Origin: Bacteroidia bacterium
GTDB lineage: Bacteria > Bacteroidota > Bacteroidia > J057 > JADKCL01
NCBI GenBank assembly: GCA_020635905.1
Contig: JACJYV010000001.1
Coordinates: 744,001-808,000, forward strand
Length of the DNA: 64,000 nucleotides
Direction of reading: 5' to 3'
The translations under genes were made by a program, and so were the position numbers. A model generated the notes under the pieces. The model was given only the letters and a program-made list of their open reading frames with translations, had not been told where the DNA came from and did not search any database. How positions within the stretch are numbered: position 1 is the stretch's first letter; each line of letters starts with the position of its first letter. This document shows, piece by piece, positions 16,301-25,176 of the stretch.

Positions 16301-19300
16301 TTCAGGCCAAACAGATAGGAATACTCACCCGGCCAGGGGTCTCCCGTACCGTTATTGAGCTTCAGCACCATGGCAAAATCGTCGGGAATAGCCGTCATGT
16401 ACACCCAGGCAAGCATACTTAATCCACTGGCAGGACAAAGGTCGGGTGAATAATCTACCTGAATTGAAGATGAATGTCCTGTGGGCTGATTCCAGAACAT
16501 GACTTTTTTATCCAGTCCATCCACAAAAGGCCGCAGGACAAATTCAATGCCTGTTTGAGGGGTTCCGTTATGGCCATGCACCACATCCAGGCCACCATTT
16601 GCCAGGGGCCAGTAAGCGATCAATCCGGGCTCAGCCTGACGGGTGGGGTCAAATACATACTGGTACCAGTTTTTGGCCTGGGTGAATTGCTGCTGACTGC
16701 CGAGGCGATTGGCGATAAACCAGGGCAGGTGGAAGAATAATTCCCAGAAATACTGTCCGTAAGGTCCGTCAAAATCCAACCAGTCTGAGTTGGGCGGCAC
16801 GATAACTCCCGGGGCAGGATCGTAAGTGGAAAAGGGAATTTCGGGTGTGTACTGATTGGAAAGTTGCAGCAACTGGCGGGTTCCGCCCTCCATAAACTGT
16901 TCCTGCAAGGCAGAAACAGTGGAGGTGGTAAGGCGGATAGCCTTGAATGTGGGCACCTGCCCAATGGTAAGCGGGTCAGAGAAACTGACCTTCAACTGGC
17001 CGGGTACAGAGTCGTAATCCACTACAATTTTCTCCACCTGGGTGGGCGTCTGCTGATCTGAGGCCAGCATGAAAGCATCTTTTCCTGCATTCACCAACAA
17101 CCAGTCGGGTTGATTTTTGACATTGATGGAAAAGGAGTTTTTGGGAGAAAGATTGTACAAAATGGGGCTGAACAGGGTCTGGTAATCGTTTTGAACCTCC
17201 ACCGCCGATCGGTAAGCACCAAAGAAAATCAGGTTTGCAACTCCTCCATAATATCCCACGGGAACAGCCGGAAAAGAGGCAGGGGTGGAAGGGGCACTCA
17301 AACTGCTCGAAATTTGCACGGTTGACCCTACTTGCACCCCGTTGAGGTAAAAGGAAAGATTTCTGTTCCCATCTACGGAAACCGCAGCATGATACCATTC
17401 ACCCTCATTCAAGGTGATTGCACTAGAAAAATAGTCCGCAATGCTTCGCAAGGTAAACTTGAAAGCCATGGATCCGCTATTCATATTCAGACCAAAATAA
17501 ATGCCTGAACTACCACTCATATCCCCGCTTGCAAATATGCCCAAAGAATTCCCCTCTGACTTGACCCAGGCCTCAATAGCGAAATTGGAGTTCTTATTGA
17601 ATATGGTGTGATTCCCGATGCTTACATATTTTCCGTCTGTACCGTCTGAATTAAAACTCAAATAAGGACGACTGGTTCCCAGCGGAAAATTGCTATCCAC
17701 CTGCCAGTCAGGATCAGAAGTTGAACTGGTTCCCGGATAATTTCCGGTCTCACTTTCAACATGGACACCCGTTCCTTCATTCACCATCCACCAGGCTACC
17801 ACATCATTGAAAGGATCATCGATGCTGTGGGGAAAATCCTCCAGATAAATGGGGTTATTATTGCGCATAATGGCCAGAGAAGTATCAGAAGGCTGATTCA
17901 TGACCACCCCGGTAAAGATATAGGCATTGGTGTTGTCGAAATTCAACAAAACTTCCTCCCTGACCATGCCAGCCGTCAGGGTAAAGGCCGGCATCAGCGA
18001 GGTGCTCTGGTTAACCTCTTCCGAAAACACCTGAAATGATTTGGTCGCTCCTTTATAAATCAGATCATAAAACTCAGCCTCCTCATGGGTAGTGAAAGGG
18101 GTGGAGGACCGGGTGATGGGTTCGTTCATCTGGTCATAGATCCAATCGCCCAGGGTGATGAGAATTTTCTCGGGTTCACCTTCACTGGCCGGGAGCAGAA
18201 ATACGATGGGCTTTTGCCAGATGCGGGTTTGCACGGAATCGCCATAAGTGTATCCGTTGAGATACTCGCTGAGGGCCTGAATTGCGGTCGTCAAATCAGT
18301 AGAGCCCTCCACATCAATGATCAGCTTGGAGATCAGGGTCTGGGGCGAGGTCCAGCCAGCGCCTGCGGTCTGGTAGGCGTAGTAAATATCTGCATAGGTG
18401 ACCGTCAGTTTTTCACCACTGCCATTGGTAATATTCTTTTGCGAATGCTCGGTCCAGAAGACAAAGAGCTTATTGAAGGCAAAGACCGGGGTCAGGAATT
18501 CGGCATTGATCTGCACGGGAATCTTCTGCCAGGGGGTAAATCCAGCTTCGCTTTGGGCAAATAAATCGCCCGATTTCCGCTCGTCTGTGTTGAAAACCGC
18601 GGTGCGCCAGTAAAAGGTAGGCGGATCGTTGCGGGAAGCCCCAAAGAGAAAGACCAGTTTTTCATGCACCTGATCCGAAACCCCGGGAATGGAACGCTGC
18701 ACATTCTGGGCGTAGGCATCCACCACCCGCAGGTTGGCGATCCCGGCCAGGCCTTCCAGATAGGAATAGACTGCCTTGTCCACGTTTTTGTCGGTCACTT
18801 CCCCCTGAGATATCTGACTGACCAGGTCTTTAAACAACTGGCTCTGCAGCTTGCGCAGGGTGGGATCGACATAATTTTCGGGATACAAATACACCTCGCG
18901 GTTGACCTGCCACACGCGGTAGCTGTTCATCCATTCCCACCAGCTTTTGGGAATATTATTCACCACTTTGGGCTCCAGATTGCTGAAGCAACGGTTCACA
19001 TACAGTTGCAGGCTGTCGAGTCCCTGTTTGAGGTAGGAAATCTGCTGGCTGCTGTCCATTTCCACATCCACCAGCAGGTATTCGTACAGGTCCTGCAGGT
19101 TGTCGATGCCGCGGTAATCCTGTTTCAAAAACCAGATCAGGAGATTGCTGAGCAGGTCGCGGATCAGGGAGAGGGAATTTTCCTTCAGCGCTGACACCGT
19201 GTCCGACGATACGGAACTTCCCTCCCTGGCCTCCAGGGCATTGGTTACGCTGTTGGCTGCCTGCTGGAAGGTGGAGTAATTGCTGGCTGCCGTGGTGGAG

Positions 19301-22300
19301 GAAGTGGTGGGATCGGGCAGGGTGGTGAGGTTTTGCAATCCCAGCATAAACTGCATACTCATGCCGGTTTTTTGGGTCAGGCTAAAGGCTGAATAGAGGA
19401 TTTGTAATCCCTTTACCGTGGCAAAATTCACACTGGTATAGGTGCTTTGGTCCTCCAGCGCATTGATTTCGCTGAGATCCCAGCCCGTAATGCGGGCCAG
19501 CAGGCCCGGCTGCTCTGAAAGGGGAGCCTGAAAATAGGCCAGCAAGGCTCCCTTGCGATCGCCCAGGGCAGAACAAAGCCGCTTATAATCCCAGAGGGTC
19601 ACTACCTGAGAAAGGGTCAGGTTGTTGGTTTCGAAATTCAAAGACTCAATCCCAAATAGACCCGGATTATTGGCCAGGGCCGTCACATCTGCAGGAGACA
19701 GCTTGAGCCAGGAAGAAAGGGCCACATTTTGCACCAGCTTTTGCAGGTAAAGCAGGCGGTTGGGATTGTTTTGCTCCTGCAAACTCAGCAACTGACTGGC
19801 GGGGTAACCCGCCTGAATCAGGGTGCCATGCAGGGTGCCATTATGCCCATGACCGGTCAGGTCGGGCACGGAGGTATTGCCTTTCTGCCAGTTGTCGAGG
19901 GCCCAGTAACCCACCAGATTGGTACTGAAATTGGTCTGGCCTGCAGCCATTTTATCCAGGTCCCCGGCGATGGTTTGGCGGGAAACCGCAGCATTCCAGT
20001 AAGCCACCTTTTGAATCTGCCCTTTGAAATAATAGCCGGGAGTAGGATTTCGGGCCTGGGAATAGGCCCCGATGCGGAAAGCCCCGGTTGCATTCATGCC
20101 GTAGGTATCGATATTTTCCTGCGCGGCCAGTTCGCCATTGATGTACAGAGACATCTCTGTGCCTTTCAGGCTGCCCGTCACTTCGACCCATTCATTGAGG
20201 GGAAACTGGTCTGGCCCCGTGGCCCGCCAGGCTTTGGCATTCTCTGAAAATACCCCCAATTGGGGACAATTCTTGTCATTGATCGCAAGATTATACCCCT
20301 GCACCCCGGTGGTGTACCCGTAAGAGGAAATAAAGTAGCGCCATATTTCAGGAAGTCCGGTCGCTTTTGCCTTGAAATAAATGGTGAACTCAGGTGTGTT
20401 CAGATCAGCCGACCAGGGCACGTCAATGTAGTTATTCACCCCGTTGAATTGGGGGAAAGCATAATGAGGAATTTCCTGGGAAGTCAGAGCGAGATTGGCC
20501 GCCATCAGGGGAGAAGATATGCCAAAGGCGCCGGCCAGCTGGCTGGCCACAAACTGCTCCTGCCTGAGGGATGCTTCCTGGAGAATTTCCGTGACGAAAC
20601 CCACTTTCAATTGAGCGGGAATATCCTGGATCTGGGCCCTTATCGCTGTTTCCGCAATGGTTCCGTCATGGGCCGTGCCATTTTTCTGCTTGTCCTTCAC
20701 AGTTTGGCCGCTGGCTTCGTTCATGGGCCAGTAACCAATCAGCCCGGGGGCTTTGCTGGAGGGAGTGGTGTAAAGGTTAGCCTGAATTTCGGCCTGACTG
20801 AGGGCCACATTCCAGAGCTGCACTTCGGCCAGAGCTCCTTCAAACGAACCAAATAAATAAGTGGGAGTGCTTTGCTCCAGATAAGGTGTGGGTACATTTT
20901 TGTAAATGGGATTTGGCCCGGCGGGCAACCCGTTGCGGTAGGCATACCAGTTTCCGTGATCGCAAACCCAGGCCAGGTGCACCCATTCCCCTTCGTAAGT
21001 GAAGAAGTCGGCGATATCGAAGGAGTTCCACACCTGCCCGCTTCCGCTGCCCAGTTGGATATAGCCTTTCTGGCCCGGAACCTGCGACACTGAGGGGCTT
21101 TTGGTCTGATTGGATCCCTCAGAATTGCCCACGAACCGTGGCCAGCCGGTCGGGATGAGGCCCTGCCCGTTGACCCAGAAGGAAAGGGTGTAACTGTTGG
21201 TACTCTGGATCTGGGCATCTGAAAACGGATCCCAGGCCAGCGATACGGAATTGCCGTTCAGATTCAACACCTTGCGGAAAGGATCCATTTTGAAGAGGGC
21301 CGCCCGGGTCTCAGGGCCCGTTCCCAGAGAAGTGTAAATATGGTCATAGGTAAGGGGCGTTTCTTTCAGTACCAATCCGTCACGGCTGATAAATCCATCC
21401 GTGACCAACTGATTGTAAATGGCTTCTGAATCCTTTTTGGAAATTTCTGCCTTGATAAAGCTGTCCTGATGCAAACGCAGCGGCGCAGCGGCCCCGTCCA
21501 GGGTGGCCAGGGCTTTGTTCAGGTCCCGGGCATCGGGCAACTGGGCGGGGGCACTTTCCATTTTGCCCGTAACCAGCCAGGCCACTTTGGGCACACTCAG
21601 GCCGGAACGCTGGATCCATTGTCCCAAATCAACCAGATTCATGATCCCCCTTGATGAGGGGATACCCAGATGCGTATCTGACAAATCCACCAGGGTCAGA
21701 AAGTCGGGAAGCGAGAGTTTGAGCAGGCGGGCCAGGGTGGCAATACGATAGAAAAGGGAGAGATTGGTCACGTCGAGGCCAAAGACCAGACTTCCCGTAT
21801 CTGACACCGCAGGTGTAGAACTGAGCTGGCTCTGATTCTGGCTCAACCAGGAGGCCAGGCTGGTCAGGTCGGCGCTGCTCAGCCCCAGGGCTCCCTGGAG
21901 CCAGGTACGCACCGCGGCATCTTGTCCTTCGGCGGTGGTGGCACTGTCCCAGGCAATGGTCTGATCGACAAACAGGGGATTCATGCTGTACTCAGGACGG
22001 TAAAACAGGGATTTGGCTTTGGAGGAAACCGGCACCGGGGGGCTGTGGAAAGTGCGGTCCCAAAGATCCTGGGGAAATCCACTGCTGCCCCGGCCATAGG
22101 TTTTGATATCTGCCAGCAGAGCCGTGGCCTCATCGACCGGAATCTGTAGCCGGGTGCAGATGTTTTTGATCCCTGCCACTCCTTCCAGGATTTGGGGCGT
22201 GAAATTTGTCCCGGCGAAACCACCCGCCACTCGCATGGCCCAATCCAGATCGGCAAATTTCCAGCCCAGGACAGCAGCCAGCCTGATCAGTCGCTGGGTT

Positions 22301-24270
22301 TTGTCCAGAATGGGATCGGTCAGGGGGTCGAAATTTCCTGCTGAGGAAATTTTCAGCTGAGACAGTTGCGGGGTTTCCCCTTTTTTCAGGGCCAGATAAT
22401 CCCCCGAGAATGCTCCATAGGTGCCGAGGGCATTATTGAGAAATAATCTGTGCATGAGGGGCGAAACGGCCTCATTTTCATCCAGGGGCAGATCGGGATC
22501 ATGCTTCCAGACGGGCAGGGGGTTCCCTCCCATGGTCAGGTCCATGCCAGCCGGTCCCAGGTCTTTTTCTGTGGTTCCCGCTCCACCCGAAAGTGGCCAG
22601 TAAGATACCAGATCAGATTCCTGGCGGGGATCAAGGCGGTTAAATAAATTCCCAACAATCTGGGACCGGGTACGGGCAGATTTCCAGATTCTGACTTCGG
22701 CAATCCCCCCGTCAAAAGCTTCCTCATACCCATTTCCGAGGTAAAGATTGCAGGTCGTTCCCGATACGGAAATGCCCGTCGGCATGGCAATCTGGTTGGT
22801 TTGCACTCCGTCCACGTAGGAGGTCAATTGGTTGTTTGCAATATCCCGCACAAAGGCAATGTGGCTCCAGGCATTCTGAGGGATAGCTTTATTATTCAGA
22901 AAAGAGGCGTATTCACTTGAACCTGCAGAGTTGCATCCGCTTTTGCCACCATAATAAAAATGAATCATGCCCGCATTGTCCCCGTTTTCGAGGGTCAGGG
23001 CAAATTCTCCTGAATACGATTTACAAAGGGGATTCTGGCGGTTGGTAAAATTATGGGGGCGCAGCCACATTTCAATTGTGATGGTACCCGCATATTCGGA
23101 AATAGTTTTTCCGGCAGATTGCAGGTATCCTGAGCCGTTTCCTTCCAGTACGGTGACGGGTTTGGCCCGGAAATCCTGGATTACCAGATCCTCCAGTTCG
23201 CTGGCGCTGAGGCCGGTTTTTTCAAGAAATACGCTTTGGGAGGAAAGTGAGTTGGTCAATTCCGTATCTGAAATGGACGTATCGTGAAAGCCATACTGAC
23301 CGGCCAGTTGGGCAGTAGTGGCGGTGGAGGAATTGGTGATAAAATTCCACATCTCCGCCGAAAGACCAAGCTCTTCCTGGCCGATCACGGCAGCAGGCAA
23401 ATCCAGCAGGCTGTACCAGGCTGCCAGGGAGGTTTTGCTGGCTTTCATGGCGGCCCGCAGTTGCTCCAGGGGAAAATTGATGGGAGCCACCATGGGGTAC
23501 TGCGCCGTGTACAGGTATTCCAGGGGCGATTCCCCTTCCAGATAATTGGTGCTCAGGTTGGCCGTCAGTACTTCATTTACGATCTGCAGATAGGGATACT
23601 CATCGTTGGTTTCGGCACAATCCAGATCCATGGCCCAGAGATCGGGGCGGCGAAAATCCAGGGCAAAGCCGGCCGGAATTTTCCCTGCGCTGGGCTGGGT
23701 GATGTACTCGTCGATGAGGCGCATCAAATCCACAAAATAGGCCGCGGGACTGTAAATGGATTGGCACTGGGGGCAATCACACCACAGTTGGGGTCCAAAC
23801 AGGCGCACATAATTGGGCAGGCCCTCCTGAAAGTCGGGCAGTTCGGCCAGCTGGGCTGCGGCGGCTGTGGCCCCACTAGCGTCGAGCTCCATCACAGGGG
23901 TGCCCAGGGCCAGGCGGAAGGCCTGGCTGCGGATGCGGCTGCTTTTGCGATGGATTTTCAGGGCATCGCCCAGTTTGCCCTCCATCAGATCCACAAATTC
24001 GCCCTCGGGCACCATGGCAATCTGGGCCGCTGAGTGGTAACCCGCTTCTTTCAGTTGGGACGAGCTTTGCTCGTCGCGGGTGATGCGATTCAGTCGCTGC
24101 CAGATTTTCAATTCGGTGAGGATCTCTTCCCGGTTAAGGCCTTTCCAGTTGAGAGAATCCAACCCGGCTATTTCCAGCAGGTTGAAGGCATCCAGCACAA
24201 AACCGGGGTTTTTCTTGAAAAACTGAGCCAGCGATTTGGCTTTGGGGTTGGGGGTGAAAGAAGGGGTCAT
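13324..24270 (-). CDS. TcA-type subunit of a Tc (toxin complex), with five LamG-like modules
   Basis: 3648 residues; known TcA proteins are about 2300-2500. TcA forms the pentameric cell-binding and membrane-translocating channel of ABC-type Tc toxins. The Cys motif CDCPQCQSIYSPAAYFVDLM near ~165-185 marks the VRP1/TcA N-terminal region. ABC-toxin/neuraminidase-like segments include SWWEWMNSYRVWQVNREVYLYPENY and the RFWQVAPFRGLHFDSLFDQLSG region. The C-terminal TcB-binding/channel part (~3030-3648) contains GGMNWGGSAQAVGK and long coiled helices rich in Gln/Ala. Five concanavalin/LamG-like modules, each with WVHLA or equivalent and a GLIGYWP-type strand, fall at roughly 370-560, 995-1180, 1270-1460, 2160-2350 and 2550-2740 and account for the extra length. 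It lies 30 bp behind the TcB-TcC gene on one transcript. No signal peptide is seen, as in other TcA proteins. Confidence 0.92.
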   Translation of the reverse strand: MTPSFTPNPKAKSLAQFFKKNPGFVLDAFNLLEIAGLDSLNWKGLNREEILTELKIWQRLNRITRDEQSSSQLKEAGYHSAAQIAMVPEGEFVDLMEGKLGDALKIHRKSSRIRSQAFRLALGTPVMELDASGATAAAAQLAELPDFQEGLPNYVRLFGPQLWCDCPQCQSIYSPAAYFVDLMRLIDEYITQPSAGKIPAGFALDFRRPDLWAMDLDCAETNDEYPYLQIVNEVLTANLSTNYLEGESPLEYLYTAQYPMVAPINFPLEQLRAAMKASKTSLAAWYSLLDLPAAVIGQEELGLSAEMWNFITNSSTATTAQLAGQYGFHDTSISDTELTNSLSSQSVFLEKTGLSASELEDLVIQDFRAKPVTVLEGNGSGYLQSAGKTISEYAGTITIEMWLRPHNFTNRQNPLCKSYSGEFALTLENGDNAGMIHFYYGGKSGCNSAGSSEYASFLNNKAIPQNAWSHIAFVRDIANNQLTSYVDGVQTNQIAMPTGISVSGTTCNLYLGNGYEEAFDGGIAEVRIWKSARTRSQIVGNLFNRLDPRQESDLVSYWPLSGGAGTTEKDLGPAGMDLTMGGNPLPVWKHDPDLPLDENEAVSPLMHRLFLNNALGTYGAFSGDYLALKKGETPQLSQLKISSAGNFDPLTDPILDKTQRLIRLAAVLGWKFADLDWAMRVAGGFAGTNFTPQILEGVAGIKNICTRLQIPVDEATALLADIKTYGRGSSGFPQDLWDRTFHSPPVPVSSKAKSLFYRPEYSMNPLFVDQTIAWDSATTAEGQDAAVRTWLQGALGLSSADLTSLASWLSQNQSQLSSTPAVSDTGSLVFGLDVTNLSLFYRIATLARLLKLSLPDFLTLVDLSDTHLGIPSSRGIMNLVDLGQWIQRSGLSVPKVAWLVTGKMESAPAQLPDARDLNKALATLDGAAAPLRLHQDSFIKAEISKKDSEAIYNQLVTDGFISRDGLVLKETPLTYDHIYTSLGTGPETRAALFKMDPFRKVLNLNGNSVSLAWDPFSDAQIQSTNSYTLSFWVNGQGLIPTGWPRFVGNSEGSNQTKSPSVSQVPGQKGYIQLGSGSGQVWNSFDIADFFTYEGEWVHLAWVCDHGNWYAYRNGLPAGPNPIYKNVPTPYLEQSTPTYLFGSFEGALAEVQLWNVALSQAEIQANLYTTPSSKAPGLIGYWPMNEASGQTVKDKQKNGTAHDGTIAETAIRAQIQDIPAQLKVGFVTEILQEASLRQEQFVASQLAGAFGISSPLMAANLALTSQEIPHYAFPQFNGVNNYIDVPWSADLNTPEFTIYFKAKATGLPEIWRYFISSYGYTTGVQGYNLAINDKNCPQLGVFSENAKAWRATGPDQFPLNEWVEVTGSLKGTEMSLYINGELAAQENIDTYGMNATGAFRIGAYSQARNPTPGYYFKGQIQKVAYWNAAVSRQTIAGDLDKMAAGQTNFSTNLVGYWALDNWQKGNTSVPDLTGHGHNGTLHGTLIQAGYPASQLLSLQEQNNPNRLLYLQKLVQNVALSSWLKLSPADVTALANNPGLFGIESLNFETNNLTLSQVVTLWDYKRLCSALGDRKGALLAYFQAPLSEQPGLLARITGWDLSEINALEDQSTYTSVNFATVKGLQILYSAFSLTQKTGMSMQFMLGLQNLTTLPDPTTSSTTAASNYSTFQQAANSVTNALEAREGSSVSSDTVSALKENSLSLIRDLLSNLLIWFLKQDYRGIDNLQDLYEYLLVDVEMDSSQQISYLKQGLDSLQLYVNRCFSNLEPKVVNNIPKSWWEWMNSYRVWQVNREVYLYPENYVDPTLRKLQSQLFKDLVSQISQGEVTDKNVDKAVYSYLEGLAGIANLRVVDAYAQNVQRSIPGVSDQVHEKLVFLFGASRNDPPTFYWRTAVFNTDERKSGDLFAQSEAGFTPWQKIPVQINAEFLTPVFAFNKLFVFWTEHSQKNITNGSGEKLTVTYADIYYAYQTAGAGWTSPQTLISKLIIDVEGSTDLTTAIQALSEYLNGYTYGDSVQTRIWQKPIVFLLPASEGEPEKILITLGDWIYDQMNEPITRSSTPFTTHEEAEFYDLIYKGATKSFQVFSEEVNQSTSLMPAFTLTAGMVREEVLLNFDNTNAYIFTGVVMNQPSDTSLAIMRNNNPIYLEDFPHSIDDPFNDVVAWWMVNEGTGVHVESETGNYPGTSSTSDPDWQVDSNFPLGTSRPYLSFNSDGTDGKYVSIGNHTIFNKNSNFAIEAWVKSEGNSLGIFASGDMSGSSGIYFGLNMNSGSMAFKFTLRSIADYFSSAITLNEGEWYHAAVSVDGNRNLSFYLNGVQVGSTVQISSSLSAPSTPASFPAVPVGYYGGVANLIFFGAYRSAVEVQNDYQTLFSPILYNLSPKNSFSINVKNQPDWLLVNAGKDAFMLASDQQTPTQVEKIVVDYDSVPGQLKVSFSDPLTIGQVPTFKAIRLTTSTVSALQEQFMEGGTRQLLQLSNQYTPEIPFSTYDPAPGVIVPPNSDWLDFDGPYGQYFWELFFHLPWFIANRLGSQQQFTQAKNWYQYVFDPTRQAEPGLIAYWPLANGGLDVVHGHNGTPQTGIEFVLRPFVDGLDKKVMFWNQPTGHSSSIQVDYSPDLCPASGLSMLAWVYMTAIPDDFAMVLKLNNGTGDPWPGEYSYLFGLNGSAKPELILNLDSTGQVLSGPSPVPLNTWVHLAATWDGGEMKLYVNGYQVASMPVAGQITPPQPGQNVYLAGDTFPGYMSEVRFYRRGISQKEVARDMYNFRRVYTNRFWQVAPFRGLHFDSLFDQLSGRDTTQVLLYEYDPFDPDAIASQRISAWQKGIFMNYITNLINYGDYLFTEDSWETITEATMYYVLADDLLGKLVTAEAAASAQPVLNYAQIENLYATNNQEVPVFLIEAENSNLIPFQVPGSAQPSLPDQILGIVNAYFCIPPNTGLLQLKARVQEQLYKIRHGLNIDGQTNDIPLFEPPINPNSLVQASAGGGAGTAATASTPPAIPYYRFTYMINQAKGLAQEVVRMGNELLAALEKQDGEQLQMMQSTYTNAIWNMTVQVKTDMINQLNAQTAGLNASLDLATTQQSTYETWISNGLNSHESDSLILQETSLALQSLASLITVGASIAYLVPNIFGLADGGMNWGGSAQAVGKASEVSAGVLGAAAGLTGVMGGFDRRTDEWNLQLEVAESQVSQIQAQIQANQFAIAAATQDLNITQTQVQQTQDVINFLQTKFTNQELYQWMAGQLSNLYYQGYQLAWTVAQMAQSAYQYELNSTQNFLNSAAWNNQYKGLLAGDALALGLNQMEQAYVQRNNPKLEISKTISLLQVNPQALLNLISQGTCTFDLTELLYDYDFPGHYNRKIKTLSVSIPAVVGPYQNVHATLTQLSNVVVTKASIGAVEYLMGLRASAPTDGSLRSNWYPNQAIALSTGNEDGGMFTLDFGNPQYLPFEGTGAVSSWQLDMPQSSNGFDLRTITDVIIKVSYTAEDGGATFRNSVTAETPMKTFQGYRLLSLRQLYAGGWYEFLRPPYQLNFKLSSLMFPFNLRQNPIQLGNSAGDVSISVVLGPDLGNSDIPAMTFTTSENGGADHSGWSSPTQAFPVATNGSQETLPAQPNQVLQWSVQLQNPGSSLLLSGSQDLDPAKLVDVLVVVPFTGTLNW

Positions 24271-24300
24271 ATTCTTGCGTTTTGATTGTCTGTGATTGAT

Positions 24301-25176
24301 TTATTTTTTTCGGTTCCAGCCAAGCTGGCGGTAGGTTTGAGAGGGATCGTATTTCAGGGTTCGGATTATTTCCTGACCTATTAACTGGCGTTTTTTCTCC
24401 ATGTCATCAATTACTCCTTTAAGTGTGTAGGTGGTTCCAAATTGCCTGAAGGAATGACTGTTCAAAGCGGCTCTGGCTAATTTCAGTTTGAGGATTCTTA
24501 CTTTCAGCGAACGACCATACCTCAAAGCCCAGGAGTTTATAGGAAAAAACCTCACATGAATTCCGGCATCAGTCAAAATCTTGTTGATTTCAACCACGTT
24601 ATTTCCTTTTGAAATAGTTAATTTGTTTCTCAACAAGCCTGTTTTGTATGGGTTCAGGTATTTTACCCGCATTTCCAACCCGGGAATCGTCTTTTTCAGC
24701 TCAGTATATGCATTTACCAGTGTATGGGCACAGTTGAGGCAGGTACTGTTATTGATTGAGATGCTGATCAGGTTTTTTCCTGCCACCTGGTCTGCCGGGA
24801 TCGGGAATTGGTTCCAGTCCACAGTTTCAAGTTCCGCAGTCAGCCAATCTTCAGAATGAGGATTCCGCTTGATTTCCTGATTGGGTCCATGAGAATATAA
24901 TCCAACCGAGTAGGGAAATACAATTGAACTGTTTTTGGGGGCTCCATTGGTAAATGACTTCCAGAATTTCCCATTAATTTTGACAGAAGAGTAGGTTGAT
25001 TGGGTTGGAGACCTCCACTCTGCTGCCGTCAGCTTGCGCAACCTGCCCCCCAGCAATCCGCTTTTCCGCGGTTTGACCACACCCGCTTTAAAATTAGTCG
25101 GCATAACCCTTGGACTTCCGCCGCTGGTTCCATTGCTCTTGGTCACATATTTAGGACTTCCGTTTTTACGCTTTGC
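24301..25176 (-). other. Predicted deaminase-like effector domain of the TcB-TcC fusion
   Basis: The last ~291 residues, after the Rhs-core DRDG motif. A basic glycine-rich linker (~2166-2215) leads to a compact alpha/beta domain with the zinc-site pattern of the cytidine-deaminase-like superfamily: HSE at ~2272-2274 (His ligand, Glu proton shuttle) at a helix start, then a beta strand ISISINNST and CLNC at ~2311-2314 (two Cys ligands) at the next helix, then strands MRVKYLN and IHVRFFP. Polymorphic-toxin deaminases share this order. A specific family (DYW, SCP1.201/DddA-like, Pput_2613-like and others) cannot be assigned, and the target (base, nucleotide or protein) is unknown. Confidence 0.6.

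Noticed and set aside
24301..25176. HNH or other metal-nuclease effector
   Set aside because: No HNH, GIY-YIG or D-ExK pattern found; the HxE plus CxxC order with a strand before CxxC fits a deaminase site better.
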